A stretch of DNA of 64,000 nucleotides, taken from Actinomadura chibensis NBRC 106107. Lineage in GTDB: Bacteria; Actinomycetota; Actinomycetes; Streptosporangiales; Streptosporangiaceae. Within the stretch, counting starts at the first letter, position 1, and every line of letters starts with the position of its first letter. Made by a program: the position numbers and the translations under genes. Below are positions 1 through 9,091 of this stretch, piece after piece. The notes beneath the pieces were generated by a model. The model was given only the letters and a program-made list of their open reading frames with translations, ran no database searches and was not told where the DNA came from. The DNA lies in assembly GCF_001552135.1 (NCBI RefSeq), contig NZ_BCQP01000043.1:1-64000 (forward strand), given 5' to 3'.

Positions 1-238
1 GGGTGCCCCAGACTGCGGCGTATTCCAGGTTGGCGGTGGCGGCGGGCCAGGAGCGGGACTGGATGGCGCGGGTGATGGTGAGGCCGTCGGTGACCATCGC
101 GTCCAGACCGACCTCGCGGGTGTCGCCCTGGGCCACCGTGTTCGTGGCGATCAAGCCCAGAGTGCCGTTCTTTCGCAAGAGAGAGGTCGCACCTTCACGG
201 CTAGCAATCATTGCCTGAACATGGCGCGACAGTGTGAA
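1..238 (-). pseudogene. Adenine-specific DNA methyltransferase fragment (DrmMI-like), truncated
   Basis: The minus strand is open from 238 to the left edge, with an in-frame stop at 239-241 and an ATG at 209-211. The 70 residues from that ATG include GLIATNTVAQGDTREVGLD and SRSWPAATANLEYAAVWGT. These segments are typical of the region after the NPPF/Y catalytic motif in Eco57I/DISARM class 1 adenine methyltransferases. Everything upstream of this region, including the SAM-binding and NPPF motifs, is missing. Family-like sequence begins near residue 6 (EGATSLL), so the break lies at about 190-215, just before the divergent recombinase at 241. The 3' part continues out of the window to the left. 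The fragment cannot methylate DNA alone. Family assignment is from remembered motifs. Confidence 0.62.
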
Positions 239-240
239 TC

Positions 241-1521
241 ATGAACGTCGACCACGCCCGCCGGTGCGCCCTCTACGCCAGGCTCAGCGTCACCAAGGAA
301 GAGTCTGTCTCAATCGCTCGCCAGCTCCGTTCTTGCCGCAGGTACGCTGAAGCTCGCGGTTGGGAGGTCGTGGGCGAGTTCGTTGACGACGGTGTCTCCG
401 CAACCGCCAGCCGCCCCGAGGATCGGAAGGGCTGGACCGCGCTCCTGGCCGCGGACGACTTCGATGCCGTGGTGATATGGAAGGTGGACCGGCTCGCGCG
501 GCGGGTACTGGACTTCCTCCACGCGGACGAGATGCTGCAGAAGCGGGGCGCGGGTCTCGTCGCAGTCGAGGACCCGATTGACATGACCAGCCCGCAGGGA
601 CGCGCATTCGCGGTGATGCTCGCCGTGTTCGGGGAGATGGAGGCCGAGGCCATCCGGGCACGGGTGCGTGCGGCTCGGGCTCAGCTGATCAAGGACGGTC
701 GCTTTGTGGGTGGTGGCATCCCGTATGGCTACCGTTCGGCAGCGAACCCGGACGGACCAGGCCGGGTGCTGGTCAAGGACCCTGAGCGTATCGGGTGGCT
801 GATCGATGCCGTCGCGATGGCCCTCCGTGGCTCCACCGTCAACTCCATCGCGACGTGGCTGACCGTCCAGAACGCACCACTTCCCGATGGCCTGGAGACC
901 AACCGGCGGGCAGGCGGCGTTGCGTGGAACCGGCAAACAGTGGACGGGCTCTTACGTAACCCGATTCTGGCAGGGATGACCCCGCACAATCCGGGACGAG
1001 CTCGGAGCGCCAAGCGCGTGGATCCGTTCGCGGTGGTCCGCGACGAGCAAGGCACCCCGGTCGTCAATAAGTCGCTGGCCGTCATCACGGTCGAGGAGTT
1101 CTCTCAACTGCAGCACATCCTCGACTCGCGCACCAGCCCGCAGGCCCGCAAACAGCGCGACCGGGAGAGGACGAGCCCGTTCCTGTCGCGTGTCGCCCAC
1201 TGCGACGACTGCGATGTGTACATGTGCCGAGGCACAAATCAAAAGCGACCTGTCCTCTACTGTCCGAGGTGCAAACAGACGCTAAGCCGAACAACGCTCG
1301 ACCCCTACCTCGTACAGCGCCTTCTGTCAGAGCGGGGGAACGAGCAGTTCGCGGAGTCGACCGTTCAGGTGTGCTGGGACGCAGCCGGCACCGACGAGGC
1401 AGCGCGGCGAGAGATTCTTCTATCCCAGCTGGACAGCCTGCGTATCCGCCGAGGCATCGTAGGGCGCTACTTCGATGAGGAGCGTGTTCTCCTTCGCTGG
1501 AAGCGGCATGATAGCGGTTGA
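241..1521 (+). CDS. Large serine recombinase
   Basis: A 426-residue site-specific recombinase. The N-terminal resolvase domain (about residues 8-150) has the catalytic serine at 16 in YARLS. A recombinase domain follows (about 160-290). Residues 320-347 form a zinc ribbon with two CxxC pairs (CDDC and CPRC). The C-terminus is short for a large serine integrase (usually 450-600 residues), so the coiled coil may be trimmed. It starts only about 30 bp from the break in the methyltransferase fragment. This is where serine integrases normally sit, next to their own att site. It could therefore have integrated into the methyltransferase gene or invert a segment of it. DISARM drmA begins 82 bp downstream on the same strand. 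Confidence 0.9.
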   Translation: MNVDHARRCALYARLSVTKEESVSIARQLRSCRRYAEARGWEVVGEFVDDGVSATASRPEDRKGWTALLAADDFDAVVIWKVDRLARRVLDFLHADEMLQKRGAGLVAVEDPIDMTSPQGRAFAVMLAVFGEMEAEAIRARVRAARAQLIKDGRFVGGGIPYGYRSAANPDGPGRVLVKDPERIGWLIDAVAMALRGSTVNSIATWLTVQNAPLPDGLETNRRAGGVAWNRQTVDGLLRNPILAGMTPHNPGRARSAKRVDPFAVVRDEQGTPVVNKSLAVITVEEFSQLQHILDSRTSPQARKQRDRERTSPFLSRVAHCDDCDVYMCRGTNQKRPVLYCPRCKQTLSRTTLDPYLVQRLLSERGNEQFAESTVQVCWDAAGTDEAARREILLSQLDSLRIRRGIVGRYFDEERVLLRWKRHDSG

Positions 1522-1603
1522 TCTCCGCTCTACCGAACCGTCTCCCGGAGGGGGCCACCGAGGAGCTAACTCGTTGTCGGCTCCTTGCGGCACACTGTGA
1601 CCT

Positions 1604-4600
1604 ATGACGGAGGGAACTGCTGACGCCGCGGGGCCGCAGGCGCCGTACGAGCTGAACTTCGAACTAGACGGTTCTTCGTATGCGGTGCGCGAGAACCTCG
1701 TGGACATCCTTCGGCGTGAATTGCTCGGCCCGATCCGCGGGCCGGAGGAGACGCTTCCGTTCAGTCCGCGTTCGCAGTACCTCGTGGGTCATATCGCGCC
1801 GGTCAAGCTCGCAGGTTCCGCGCAGGCGGACGATGGCTCGGAAGGGTCCCCCGAGCGCGGTCAATTGATCGAGACGCGAACTGATGATCACGCTGCCCAT
1901 GACCAGCGTGGTGTTCCAGCGTTCGCCGCCGATGAGACCGGGGCCGACGCCGAAGACGACGACACTGAGGACCGGACGCCGAAGCAAGGATTGATGGTTC
2001 CCGCGTCGATGGGGTTGCGGTTTCAGGTTCCGACCGATCTTGAGTCGTTCACAGTGACAGCGTCTTGGGGGGCCTACGCGTCGATCGAGACGGGCAAGGT
2101 GACCAAGGCCGGCCGTCGGATCCGGCACTACCAACGGACCCCGATCAAGGTGCGGCGCGCCATAACGCTCGCTGACCTGAAGCCCGGTCGTACCTCGACC
2201 GTTTCGCTCCGCGAGTCGATCTGTCTGAGAGTGGACCGGTACGAGGACCCGGAGTTCGGGCGCGTTCTCGTGGAAATCGCGTTGTGCAACGACCGTGAGA
2301 CGCCGACGCCGATCCCGATCAACATGTGGATGTTCCAAACCGAGCTCCGCGTCGACGCGGGCGGAGCAGAGGTGTTCCTGCCCGTCCGAGATGTGATGGA
2401 CCACGTCTGGCCGGAGCATGACGACGAGGTCAAGCGGCTCAATCTGCAGTATCGCAATCGGCTGGAGTTCGCGATCGGCCGTACCTGCTCGGTTGACTGG
2501 GTGGTGCGAAAGGGGGCCAGGCGGGCGACCGAGGTGTCGACTACTTGGTTGCCGGTGGCCGAGACGCCGCAGACCAGGGCGCTGTCGGCCGCCGATGCGC
2601 GGGCCGCCGACGCACCTGAGGAAGTGAAGCTGCTCGGCCGGGCCGTCATGTCGATGGACGCACTGTCGCTGGCGACGTCCGACGAGGTGCGTGCAGGGTT
2701 GCGCCCGCTGATCGACGGTTACGAGGTCTGGCTCGACAAGCAGACGCGGACTGCCGCCTCACTGCCCGCGCACTTACGGGAGAGCGCCGAGCTCGCGCTG
2801 TGGGAGGCCAGGCAGGCTCACCAGCGGCTGGTGGACGGTCTCGAGCAAGTCGCGAGCGACCAGGAGGCGTTGCGCTGCTTCCAGTTCATGAACCGGGTGA
2901 TGCGTGACCAGCGCATAGCCTCGCAGGTCGCCGCGACTCGCGCATCGGACTCCGCGATCACGATCGCGCAGGCACAAGCCGAAGTCGCCGCGAAGGGCGC
3001 GGATGCGGCGTCGTGGCGTCCGTTCCAGCTGGCCTTCATCTTGATGCAGCTCGGCGCGCTCACCGATCCGACGGCTCCGCTGCGCAGCGCCGATCATCAG
3101 GCGCGGGTGGAGCTGCTGTTCTTTCCTACGGGTGGCGGTAAGACAGAGGCGTACCTGGGGCTCGCGGCCTATACGTTCGCGATCCGCCGCCGCAGGGGCA
3201 TCGTGGCATCGGCTGATGGGCCGTTGGATGGACGTGACGGTGTCGCGGTGCTGATGCGATACACACTGCGGCTGCTGACCGCGCAACAGTTCCAGCGTGC
3301 AACGGCCCTGATGTGCGCCGCCGAGTTGGCGCGGCTGGAAGACGAGGGCACGTGGGGTACCGAGCCGTTCCGGATCGGGCTGTGGGTCGGCACGGACGTC
3401 AGCCCCAAGCGGTTCGAGGAAGCCGATGAGCAACTGACCAAGGCCAACGAGTACGGCTCGCACCGGTTGACGGTGCTGCAGATCCAGCGGTGTCCGTGGT
3501 GCGGCACTCCGATCACTGCGGCGCAGGTGAAGACGGATGTCACCGTGCGGCGCGTTTTCGTGTACTGCGGTGACGAACTCGCGCGCTGCCCCTTCGCCAA
3601 GGGCGGCGCCGTCAGCGAAGGCCTGCCCGTGCTCACCGTGGACGAAGAGGTCTACCGGCTCGCCCCCGCATTCGTGATCGCCACGGTCGACAAGTTCGCC
3701 CGGCTGGCCCGCGAGGGCGAGGCCGCGGCGTTGTTCGGGTACGTGAGCCGGCGCTGCGGCAGGCACGGGTATGTGCACCCGGATTACGTCAAGTGCGATG
3801 TCAACACGACGCACCCGAAGAGCAAGGACGGGCATCCGGCCGCGACGGTACGGCCGGTGGATCGACTTCGTCCGCCAGATCTGATCATTCAGGACGAGCT
3901 GCACCTGATCACCGGGGCGCTCGGCACCTCGGTGGGCCTGTTCGAGGTCGCTGTCGAGACACTGTCATCGTGGGAGACCCCGGACGGTGACCCGGTGCGG
4001 CCGTTGATCGTGGCGTCGACCGCGACAGTGCGGAATGCTCAAGATCAGGTGCGGGGCCTGTACGGCAGGCAGGTGGACATCTTCCCTCCGCAGGTGCTGG
4101 ACGTGGCCGACACGTTCTTCTCGCAGGAAGTGCCGATCGACCGCGACAACCCCGGACGCCTCTACGTCGGTGTGAGCGCGCAGGGAGTGCGCCTGTCGAG
4201 CGCGGAGATCCGGGTGTCGGAGGTCCTGCTGTCGGCCGGCCAGCTGCTCTTCGACCGTGCCGAGGCGGCGGCCGACCCGTACATGACCCTGGTCGGCTAT
4301 TTCAACGCGACCCGGGAACTGGCGGGCATGGCCAGGTACATGGCCGACGACGTGCAGACGCGCGTCAAGCGGCCCCGTCAGGGCTCCGGCTTCACTCCGC
4401 GCCTGGGCACTTCCTTCGGACTTCTCCACCTTGGGGAGCTGACCGCCCGGATCGCGTCAGCGGAGGTCGGCCGCACCCTCGACCGCCTCGGGCTCGAATT
4501 CGACGTCGGCTACGACACGACCAAGGCCCTCCGCGCCCGGCTGGCCGCACAGGAGGCCGGCAAGAAGGTGCCCAAACGGACCGAGATGCCGTTCGATGTC

Positions 4601-5368
4601 GTCCTGGCGACGTCCATGCTGCAGGTCGGCGTAGACGTGCAGCGCCTGGGGTTGATGCTGGTAGTCGGGCAGCCAAAGAACACAGCCGAGTACATCCAGG
4701 CGTCGTCCCGGGTCGGGCGTGACGCCTCCGAACGGCCTGGCCTGGTCGTATCCCTGGGGAATTGGGCACGGCCCCGAGACCTGGCGCATTTCGAGCAGTT
4801 CCGTCACTACCACGACACCTTCTACGCCCAGGTCGAGGCACTGTCGGTCACGCCGTACTCCCCGACATCACTGGCACGGGGAATCGATGGGCTACTGGTA
4901 AGCGCAGCGCGTGTCGTACAGGCGCCGCTCACCGACGGGCTGTCACCGGAGCGGAACGCCTGGCGGATCAAAGATCAGCGGGACGCCGTTGAGGCACTGG
5001 CCGAGCGGCTCAAGGCACGTATCGCCGCGGCCGCCCAGAGCGACGAAGCCGCCAAGCAGGCAAGCGACCTGCTGGTCAACCGCATCGACAGATGGAGCCA
5101 GCGCGCCAAACACGCCAGCGACTCCAGCAGGACGCTCGTCTACGAACGCACCGGCGACGGCGACCAGTACCTGCCTTTGATCATCAGCCCAGAGAACTCC
5201 CAAGCGGGCGTGGGCCGCACGTCGCAAGCGCCGTTCGTGATCGCGAACTCGATGCGTGAGGTTCAGCCGGAGGTCAACGTGCTGGTCAGCCCGCTGCCCG
5301 AACGGTTGTTCGCGCGGACACCCGATGACGCGCCGGAGTGGACGCTGCCCGCGGAGGAGGACGACTGA
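1604..5368 (+). CDS. drmA: DISARM helicase DrmA
   Basis: A 1254-residue SF2 helicase, the core ATPase of the DISARM anti-phage system. Visible motifs are Walker A FFPTGGGKTEAY (about residue 507), a DEAD-type box QDELH (about 763), motif III STATV, and motif VI QASSRVGRD (about 1031). A CPWCG cysteine pair near 629 suggests a zinc-binding insert. Length and architecture match DrmA. The stop codon overlaps the drmB start (TGATG). In known DISARM, DrmA and DrmB form a DNA-binding complex that recognises free 5' ends and restricts unmodified phage DNA, while a methyltransferase marks the host. No intact drmMI, drmMII, drmD or drmE is visible in the window. Confidence 0.93.
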   Translation: MTEGTADAAGPQAPYELNFELDGSSYAVRENLVDILRRELLGPIRGPEETLPFSPRSQYLVGHIAPVKLAGSAQADDGSEGSPERGQLIETRTDDHAAHDQRGVPAFAADETGADAEDDDTEDRTPKQGLMVPASMGLRFQVPTDLESFTVTASWGAYASIETGKVTKAGRRIRHYQRTPIKVRRAITLADLKPGRTSTVSLRESICLRVDRYEDPEFGRVLVEIALCNDRETPTPIPINMWMFQTELRVDAGGAEVFLPVRDVMDHVWPEHDDEVKRLNLQYRNRLEFAIGRTCSVDWVVRKGARRATEVSTTWLPVAETPQTRALSAADARAADAPEEVKLLGRAVMSMDALSLATSDEVRAGLRPLIDGYEVWLDKQTRTAASLPAHLRESAELALWEARQAHQRLVDGLEQVASDQEALRCFQFMNRVMRDQRIASQVAATRASDSAITIAQAQAEVAAKGADAASWRPFQLAFILMQLGALTDPTAPLRSADHQARVELLFFPTGGGKTEAYLGLAAYTFAIRRRRGIVASADGPLDGRDGVAVLMRYTLRLLTAQQFQRATALMCAAELARLEDEGTWGTEPFRIGLWVGTDVSPKRFEEADEQLTKANEYGSHRLTVLQIQRCPWCGTPITAAQVKTDVTVRRVFVYCGDELARCPFAKGGAVSEGLPVLTVDEEVYRLAPAFVIATVDKFARLAREGEAAALFGYVSRRCGRHGYVHPDYVKCDVNTTHPKSKDGHPAATVRPVDRLRPPDLIIQDELHLITGALGTSVGLFEVAVETLSSWETPDGDPVRPLIVASTATVRNAQDQVRGLYGRQVDIFPPQVLDVADTFFSQEVPIDRDNPGRLYVGVSAQGVRLSSAEIRVSEVLLSAGQLLFDRAEAAADPYMTLVGYFNATRELAGMARYMADDVQTRVKRPRQGSGFTPRLGTSFGLLHLGELTARIASAEVGRTLDRLGLEFDVGYDTTKALRARLAAQEAGKKVPKRTEMPFDVVLATSMLQVGVDVQRLGLMLVVGQPKNTAEYIQASSRVGRDASERPGLVVSLGNWARPRDLAHFEQFRHYHDTFYAQVEALSVTPYSPTSLARGIDGLLVSAARVVQAPLTDGLSPERNAWRIKDQRDAVEALAERLKARIAAAAQSDEAAKQASDLLVNRIDRWSQRAKHASDSSRTLVYERTGDGDQYLPLIISPENSQAGVGRTSQAPFVIANSMREVQPEVNVLVSPLPERLFARTPDDAPEWTLPAEEDD

Positions 5369-7425
5369 TGGCCGACACTCCCGCCCCTGGGTCATCGGAG
5401 ATGCTGCACGACGCCGAGGAGGTGCTCGACCCGCTCAGCGACGTGGAGGAAGGCGTCACCAAGAACCGCGCCAAGGTCGGTTCCGCACGCCCGTCCTCGC
5501 TGCTCTACACCTACGGTCCCGGCGCCATCATGGACCTGCCGGGATTCTCCGTGATGCCCGCTGGTCTGGACGACTGGGAACCGATCTGGAAACGCCGTGA
5601 GCACGTCCCGACGATCCTGGAGCCCCGGCTGCTCAAGGTCGTCCGGCTGCATCTGGGTTCGCAGGTCGACGCGTTGAGGCCGTACCCATGGCAACCAAAA
5701 CGCGGCGGGACGTCCACCGAAGGCAACGACCTCGGTGTGCCGGCGCGCGTGTTCCCGCAGTGGTTCCGCTGCACCGGGTGCGACTACCTCGGCCCCCTGA
5801 CGAGGTTCAGCTACACCAACACCCACCCCTTCCGCCCCGATCTGGCCCAGTTCACCCATAAGAACTGCCCAGGCCGAGGCGGGAAGCGCACAGCCTCGAC
5901 TGGACGCAGGCGAGAGAGCCCTGCGGTCCCGGCCCCGCACCTGATGACCTGCGCCAATGGGCACCTCGACGAGTTCCCCTACAAGCTATGGGTGCACCGG
6001 GGCGCCTCATGCCCCAAGGCCGAGAACCCGGACCTGAAGATGCGCGACGCCAACGTCGGTAAGAGCGTCGGTTCGATCATCGGATGCGTCCCCTGCGGCG
6101 CGACCCGCGGTATGGCCGAGGCCCAAGGCGCCACCGGGCGCGGGCGCATCCCACAGCAGTGCCGTGGCCGCCACCCCCACCTCAACGCCTTCGACACCGG
6201 CTGCAACGCGCGCCCAGCGATGATCATGATGGGTGCGTCCAACCTGTGGTTCGCCTCCACTCAGCGGATCATCGTCATGCCGCGCACCGATGCCGAGGAG
6301 GCGGAGGCACTGGCCGCCAAGCTTCGCGGCGAACTCGGCGTCGAGCAGGTGCGACAATTCGGCGACCAGATCCCGGTGATCCGAGCACTCGCCAAAGCGC
6401 GCGACATCGACGTTGACGACGTCACCGACGAGGACATCGCCGGCGCGGTCGCGCATGTACTCGCCCCGGCCGACTCCGAGGAGGTCCGCCAGGAGAAGTT
6501 GGCCAACTGGGACCCCGTGGAACTGCTCGTACCCGAGTGGCGGTACCTGCAGAAACCAGCGCTGTTCCCACAGCAGCAGAACTCAAGCGGCCTGATGGTC
6601 ACCGAGACGGCGCGCGGACCGGAACTGCACGACGGGATCAGCCGGGTGGTCGCGGTCAACCAGATGAAACGCGTCAACGCCGTTCTCGGCTTCACCCGTC
6701 TCGACGAGATGGACCGCGTCAACGATCTGGAGAGCCGGCTGGTCAAGCTCACCCGCTCAGGCAAACCGGCCTGGGTACCCGCCACCGAAGACCGCGGCGA
6801 AGGCATCTTCCTGCAACTCGACCTTGAGAAAGTCCACGCGTGGGAACAGATGATTCTCGGCACGTCCACATGGCGGGCACACCGTCAAGCGCACCGCCGC
6901 AACTTCCAGCGACGGTTCTCCGAGACCGCCGAACGCGTCGACCCGGACACACGACTTCCCGCGCCCCGCTACTGGCTGCTGCACACCTTCGCGCACATCC
7001 TCATCCGCGAAATGGCGATGTCCTGCGGCTACGGCGCGGCCAGCCTCAGCGAACGCATCTACGGATGGGCTCGGACACCACAACGTGACGCCGCCGCCGG
7101 CCTCCTCATCTGCACAACCGCATCCGACAGCGAAGGCACACTCGGCGGACTCGTCGCGCTCTCCGAACCCCAGCGCCTGCAAAGATTGGTTCTATCCGCA
7201 CTCCGCCGAGCCGCACGATGCTCATCCGACCCCGTCTGTGCGATGCGCACCCCCAGCGACCCGGAAGACTTCCTGCACGGAGCCGCCTGCCACTGCTGCA
7301 CGTTCGCCTCGGAAACCTCCTGCGAGAAGGCCAACCGCTTCCTGGAGCGACGCTTCCTGCTCAGCCTCCCCACCGCCACGGGAGAGCCCGTGCCCGGGTT
7401 CTTCGGGAGCGTCAGTGACCTCTAA
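5368..7425 (+). CDS. drmB: DISARM protein DrmB (DUF1998)
   Basis: A 685-residue protein starting at the ATG that overlaps the drmA stop by one base. An in-frame upstream ATG at 5338 would lie inside drmA and is less likely. The N-terminus has the DrmB signature RPSSLLYTYGPGAIMDLPG. A CTGC motif lies near residue 135. The C-terminal DUF1998 region ends with a cysteine cluster around CHCCTFASETSCEKANRFL. DrmB partners the DrmA helicase in the DISARM core. The 3' end overlaps drmC by 11 bp, so the three genes are translationally coupled. Confidence 0.92.
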   Translation: MADTPAPGSSEMLHDAEEVLDPLSDVEEGVTKNRAKVGSARPSSLLYTYGPGAIMDLPGFSVMPAGLDDWEPIWKRREHVPTILEPRLLKVVRLHLGSQVDALRPYPWQPKRGGTSTEGNDLGVPARVFPQWFRCTGCDYLGPLTRFSYTNTHPFRPDLAQFTHKNCPGRGGKRTASTGRRRESPAVPAPHLMTCANGHLDEFPYKLWVHRGASCPKAENPDLKMRDANVGKSVGSIIGCVPCGATRGMAEAQGATGRGRIPQQCRGRHPHLNAFDTGCNARPAMIMMGASNLWFASTQRIIVMPRTDAEEAEALAAKLRGELGVEQVRQFGDQIPVIRALAKARDIDVDDVTDEDIAGAVAHVLAPADSEEVRQEKLANWDPVELLVPEWRYLQKPALFPQQQNSSGLMVTETARGPELHDGISRVVAVNQMKRVNAVLGFTRLDEMDRVNDLESRLVKLTRSGKPAWVPATEDRGEGIFLQLDLEKVHAWEQMILGTSTWRAHRQAHRRNFQRRFSETAERVDPDTRLPAPRYWLLHTFAHILIREMAMSCGYGAASLSERIYGWARTPQRDAAAGLLICTTASDSEGTLGGLVALSEPQRLQRLVLSALRRAARCSSDPVCAMRTPSDPEDFLHGAACHCCTFASETSCEKANRFLERRFLLSLPTATGEPVPGFFGSVSDL

Positions 7426-8119
7426 TCCCCAAAGCGCGCTCGGTGAATACCTCACGGCCGGTGAAGCCGCGGGCCTCGCGATCCAGCTTTCCAGCGGCCA
7501 GCATGTGGTCAAAGCGCTGGGTGCCATCAGCGTTTCCCGTCGCGACCGCGTACGCGAGTTACTGAAGGCCGCCCAGATCGGCCATGCCGATCCCGAGCGG
7601 TCCGCCGCCGTGCTCCACGCCATCGCCGGGGCCAAGGCCGTTCCGCATGATCTGGTACCGGTCTGGACCATGCCCGGCAACGAGGCCACGACCGGTCACC
7701 TCACCGGCGAGTTTCACCGCCTCGTACAAGCCGCCCGCCAGTCCGTCACCTGCGCGACCTACAATTTCGAACCCACTTCCCAGATGTGGACGGTGCTCAG
7801 GCACGCCTCCGAGCAGCCCGGTGTCGCCGTCACCGTCTACGTCGACGGTGCCATAGCCGATATGACCACGGTCAAGGCCCAACTTCCCCGCGCCACGATC
7901 TATAAGTCCGCCACGTTGCCGGACGGCAGGCAAATCGTCAGCCACGCCAAGTTCGTCATCATCGACCATCAAATACTGCTGCTGACCAGCGCCAACTTCT
8001 CCTACAGCGCCGAAAACCGCAACATCGAATTCGGCCTCCTCGTACGCGACTCCGCCCTCGCAGGAGCCGTCGAGGCCACCATGACCAGTAAGCACGGAAC
8101 GCTGTACGAACTGGCTTGA
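7415..8119 (+). CDS. drmC: DISARM protein DrmC (phospholipase D-like)
   Basis: A 234-residue PLD-superfamily protein. The start is GTG 7415, inside the end of drmB and preceded by GGGAG. Longer in-frame starts reach back to 7085 but translate into drmB-shadow sequence. One HKD motif is clear: H177-x-K179-x4-D184 in SHAKFVIIDH, followed by LLTSANFS. That is a single catalytic half, as usual for DrmC, so a dimer would be needed for a full active site. DrmC is the third core DISARM gene. It was reported as dispensable for protection in one tested system. No methyltransferase follows it. Confidence 0.9.
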   Translation: MTSNPQSALGEYLTAGEAAGLAIQLSSGQHVVKALGAISVSRRDRVRELLKAAQIGHADPERSAAVLHAIAGAKAVPHDLVPVWTMPGNEATTGHLTGEFHRLVQAARQSVTCATYNFEPTSQMWTVLRHASEQPGVAVTVYVDGAIADMTTVKAQLPRATIYKSATLPDGRQIVSHAKFVIIDHQILLLTSANFSYSAENRNIEFGLLVRDSALAGAVEATMTSKHGTLYELA

Positions 8120-8260
8120 GAATCTGATGCGCCCCCGCTCGCTGGAGGCCTGGCCCTGTGATGCGCACGTATATGGATAAAGCCTTCGGAATGCGCGACG
8201 GGGCGGATTGATTGCGTACGGTGAAGTGACCGTAACGCCCGCAGAAGGTAACTCCAGGAG

Positions 8261-8388
8261 CATGAGGCTGCTCTGTGCCTACAAACGGCGGGTGTGGAGT
8301 TGAAGGTGGTGCAGGAGATGCTGGGGCATTCCAGCATCGTGCTGACCGCCGATACCCACACCAGTGCCCCGCCCAGGTCTTGTAGGGC
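8261..8388 (+). pseudogene. Tyrosine integrase C-terminal remnant
   Basis: The + frame reads HEAALCLQTAGVELKVVQ, then EMLGHSSIVLTADTHTS. This is the C-terminal catalytic box of actinomycete phage/ICE integrases (normally RHxAA..., LGHSS, TADTYTSV). The nucleophilic tyrosine position reads histidine (THTS), and nothing of the rest of the gene remains upstream. The relic ends about 90 bp before a tRNA 3'-half repeat. That is the usual layout of an integrase gene next to attL/attR, so it probably marks the end of an old integrated element to its left. No other gene is visible between drmC (8119) and this relic. Confidence 0.75.
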
Positions 8389-8475
8389 TTCTGTTCCTGC
8401 ATCCTGTCCCAGGGGCCCGTCCCGGCCCCAGGCATGATCAACCAGCGCGGCGTAGAGCGCGGTTGCCCTGGTCGG

Positions 8476-8655
8476 GGGTGGTGGGTTGCTTGAGACTCGA
8501 ACCCACAACCTACGGATCAAGTCGCCTGCCCTCGGATCAGAGCAATGCGTCAGTATCAGGTTATTCCGCTCTGTCCACGTCCAGCGCCATCCCATGCCGC
8601 CAGCTCCCGGTCCTTGCCAGTCCTTTCGAAACTGCCGAGCAGACAACGAGCCGAA
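8476..8655 (-). repeat. tRNA 3'-half repeat, copy A
   Basis: Read on the minus strand, the copy ends (8481-8518) with a T-arm and acceptor strand of a tRNA: GGTTCGAGTC T-arm, then CAAGCAACCC and ACCA. It lacks D-arm and 5' acceptor strand, so it is not a functional tRNA. The other end (8627-8655) carries a conserved GAAACTGCCGAGC/GACAACGAGCCG block, shared with copies at 50206 and 53026 in the same orientation. The middle is only weakly conserved. It probably derives from a tRNA att site. Confidence 0.7.
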
Positions 8656-8770
8656 TGGTCGTACGGCGCCTGTGGATAGGCGTCCACGCGAGCTGGCGAG
8701 CATTCATGTCCGGCGGCACTCGGGCCGCCTCCCAGTGCTGGGGTTGGGAGGCGGTCGGTGCGGTCCTGCG

Positions 8771-8953
8771 CTAGCGGTAGGCGGGGAGGGCGGTGAAGAA
8801 GATGATGAGGGTCGTCGCCGCGGCGCCGCCTCCGGCGAGGACGGCGGCCGGGACCGAGGCGCCGTTGGCGCGGGAGGTGAGGGCGGTGCCGAACGCGATG
8901 TTCAAGGCGACCGACAGGGCGAGGAGGAGAAGAAGAATCTGTACGCTGCTCAT
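8771..8953 (-). CDS. Small membrane protein, unknown function
   Basis: A 60-residue protein starting MSSVQILLLLLALSVALN. It has two predicted transmembrane helices (about residues 4-24 and 34-56) joined by a short polar loop with RANGAS. A longer in-frame start at 9016 exists, but the extension is proline/glycine-rich and unlike the membrane part. Similar tiny two-helix proteins are common in actinomycetes, often beside regulatory or NTPase genes. It diverges from the HTH/NTPase gene at 9092, with about 140 bp between the two starts. Its function is not known. Confidence 0.6.
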   Translation of the reverse strand: MSSVQILLLLLALSVALNIAFGTALTSRANGASVPAAVLAGGGAAATTLIIFFTALPAYR

Positions 8954-9091
8954 GGGGATGGACGCTGGTGGTCCACCTGGGGGTCCACCCACCTTCGCGA
9001 TGAGGTTCGCTTCCACACTCCGCTGACCTGCCGTCCCGCATTAGGGTCGATGGGGGTCCAGTACGCCGGGGGCGGACGGGAGTGGACGGGG

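Noticed and set aside
8486-9091. An N-terminal extension of the HTH/NTPase to 8486.
   Set aside because: It would translate the tRNA-half repeat and antisense of the small membrane protein; ATG 9092 begins the conserved-looking HTH region.
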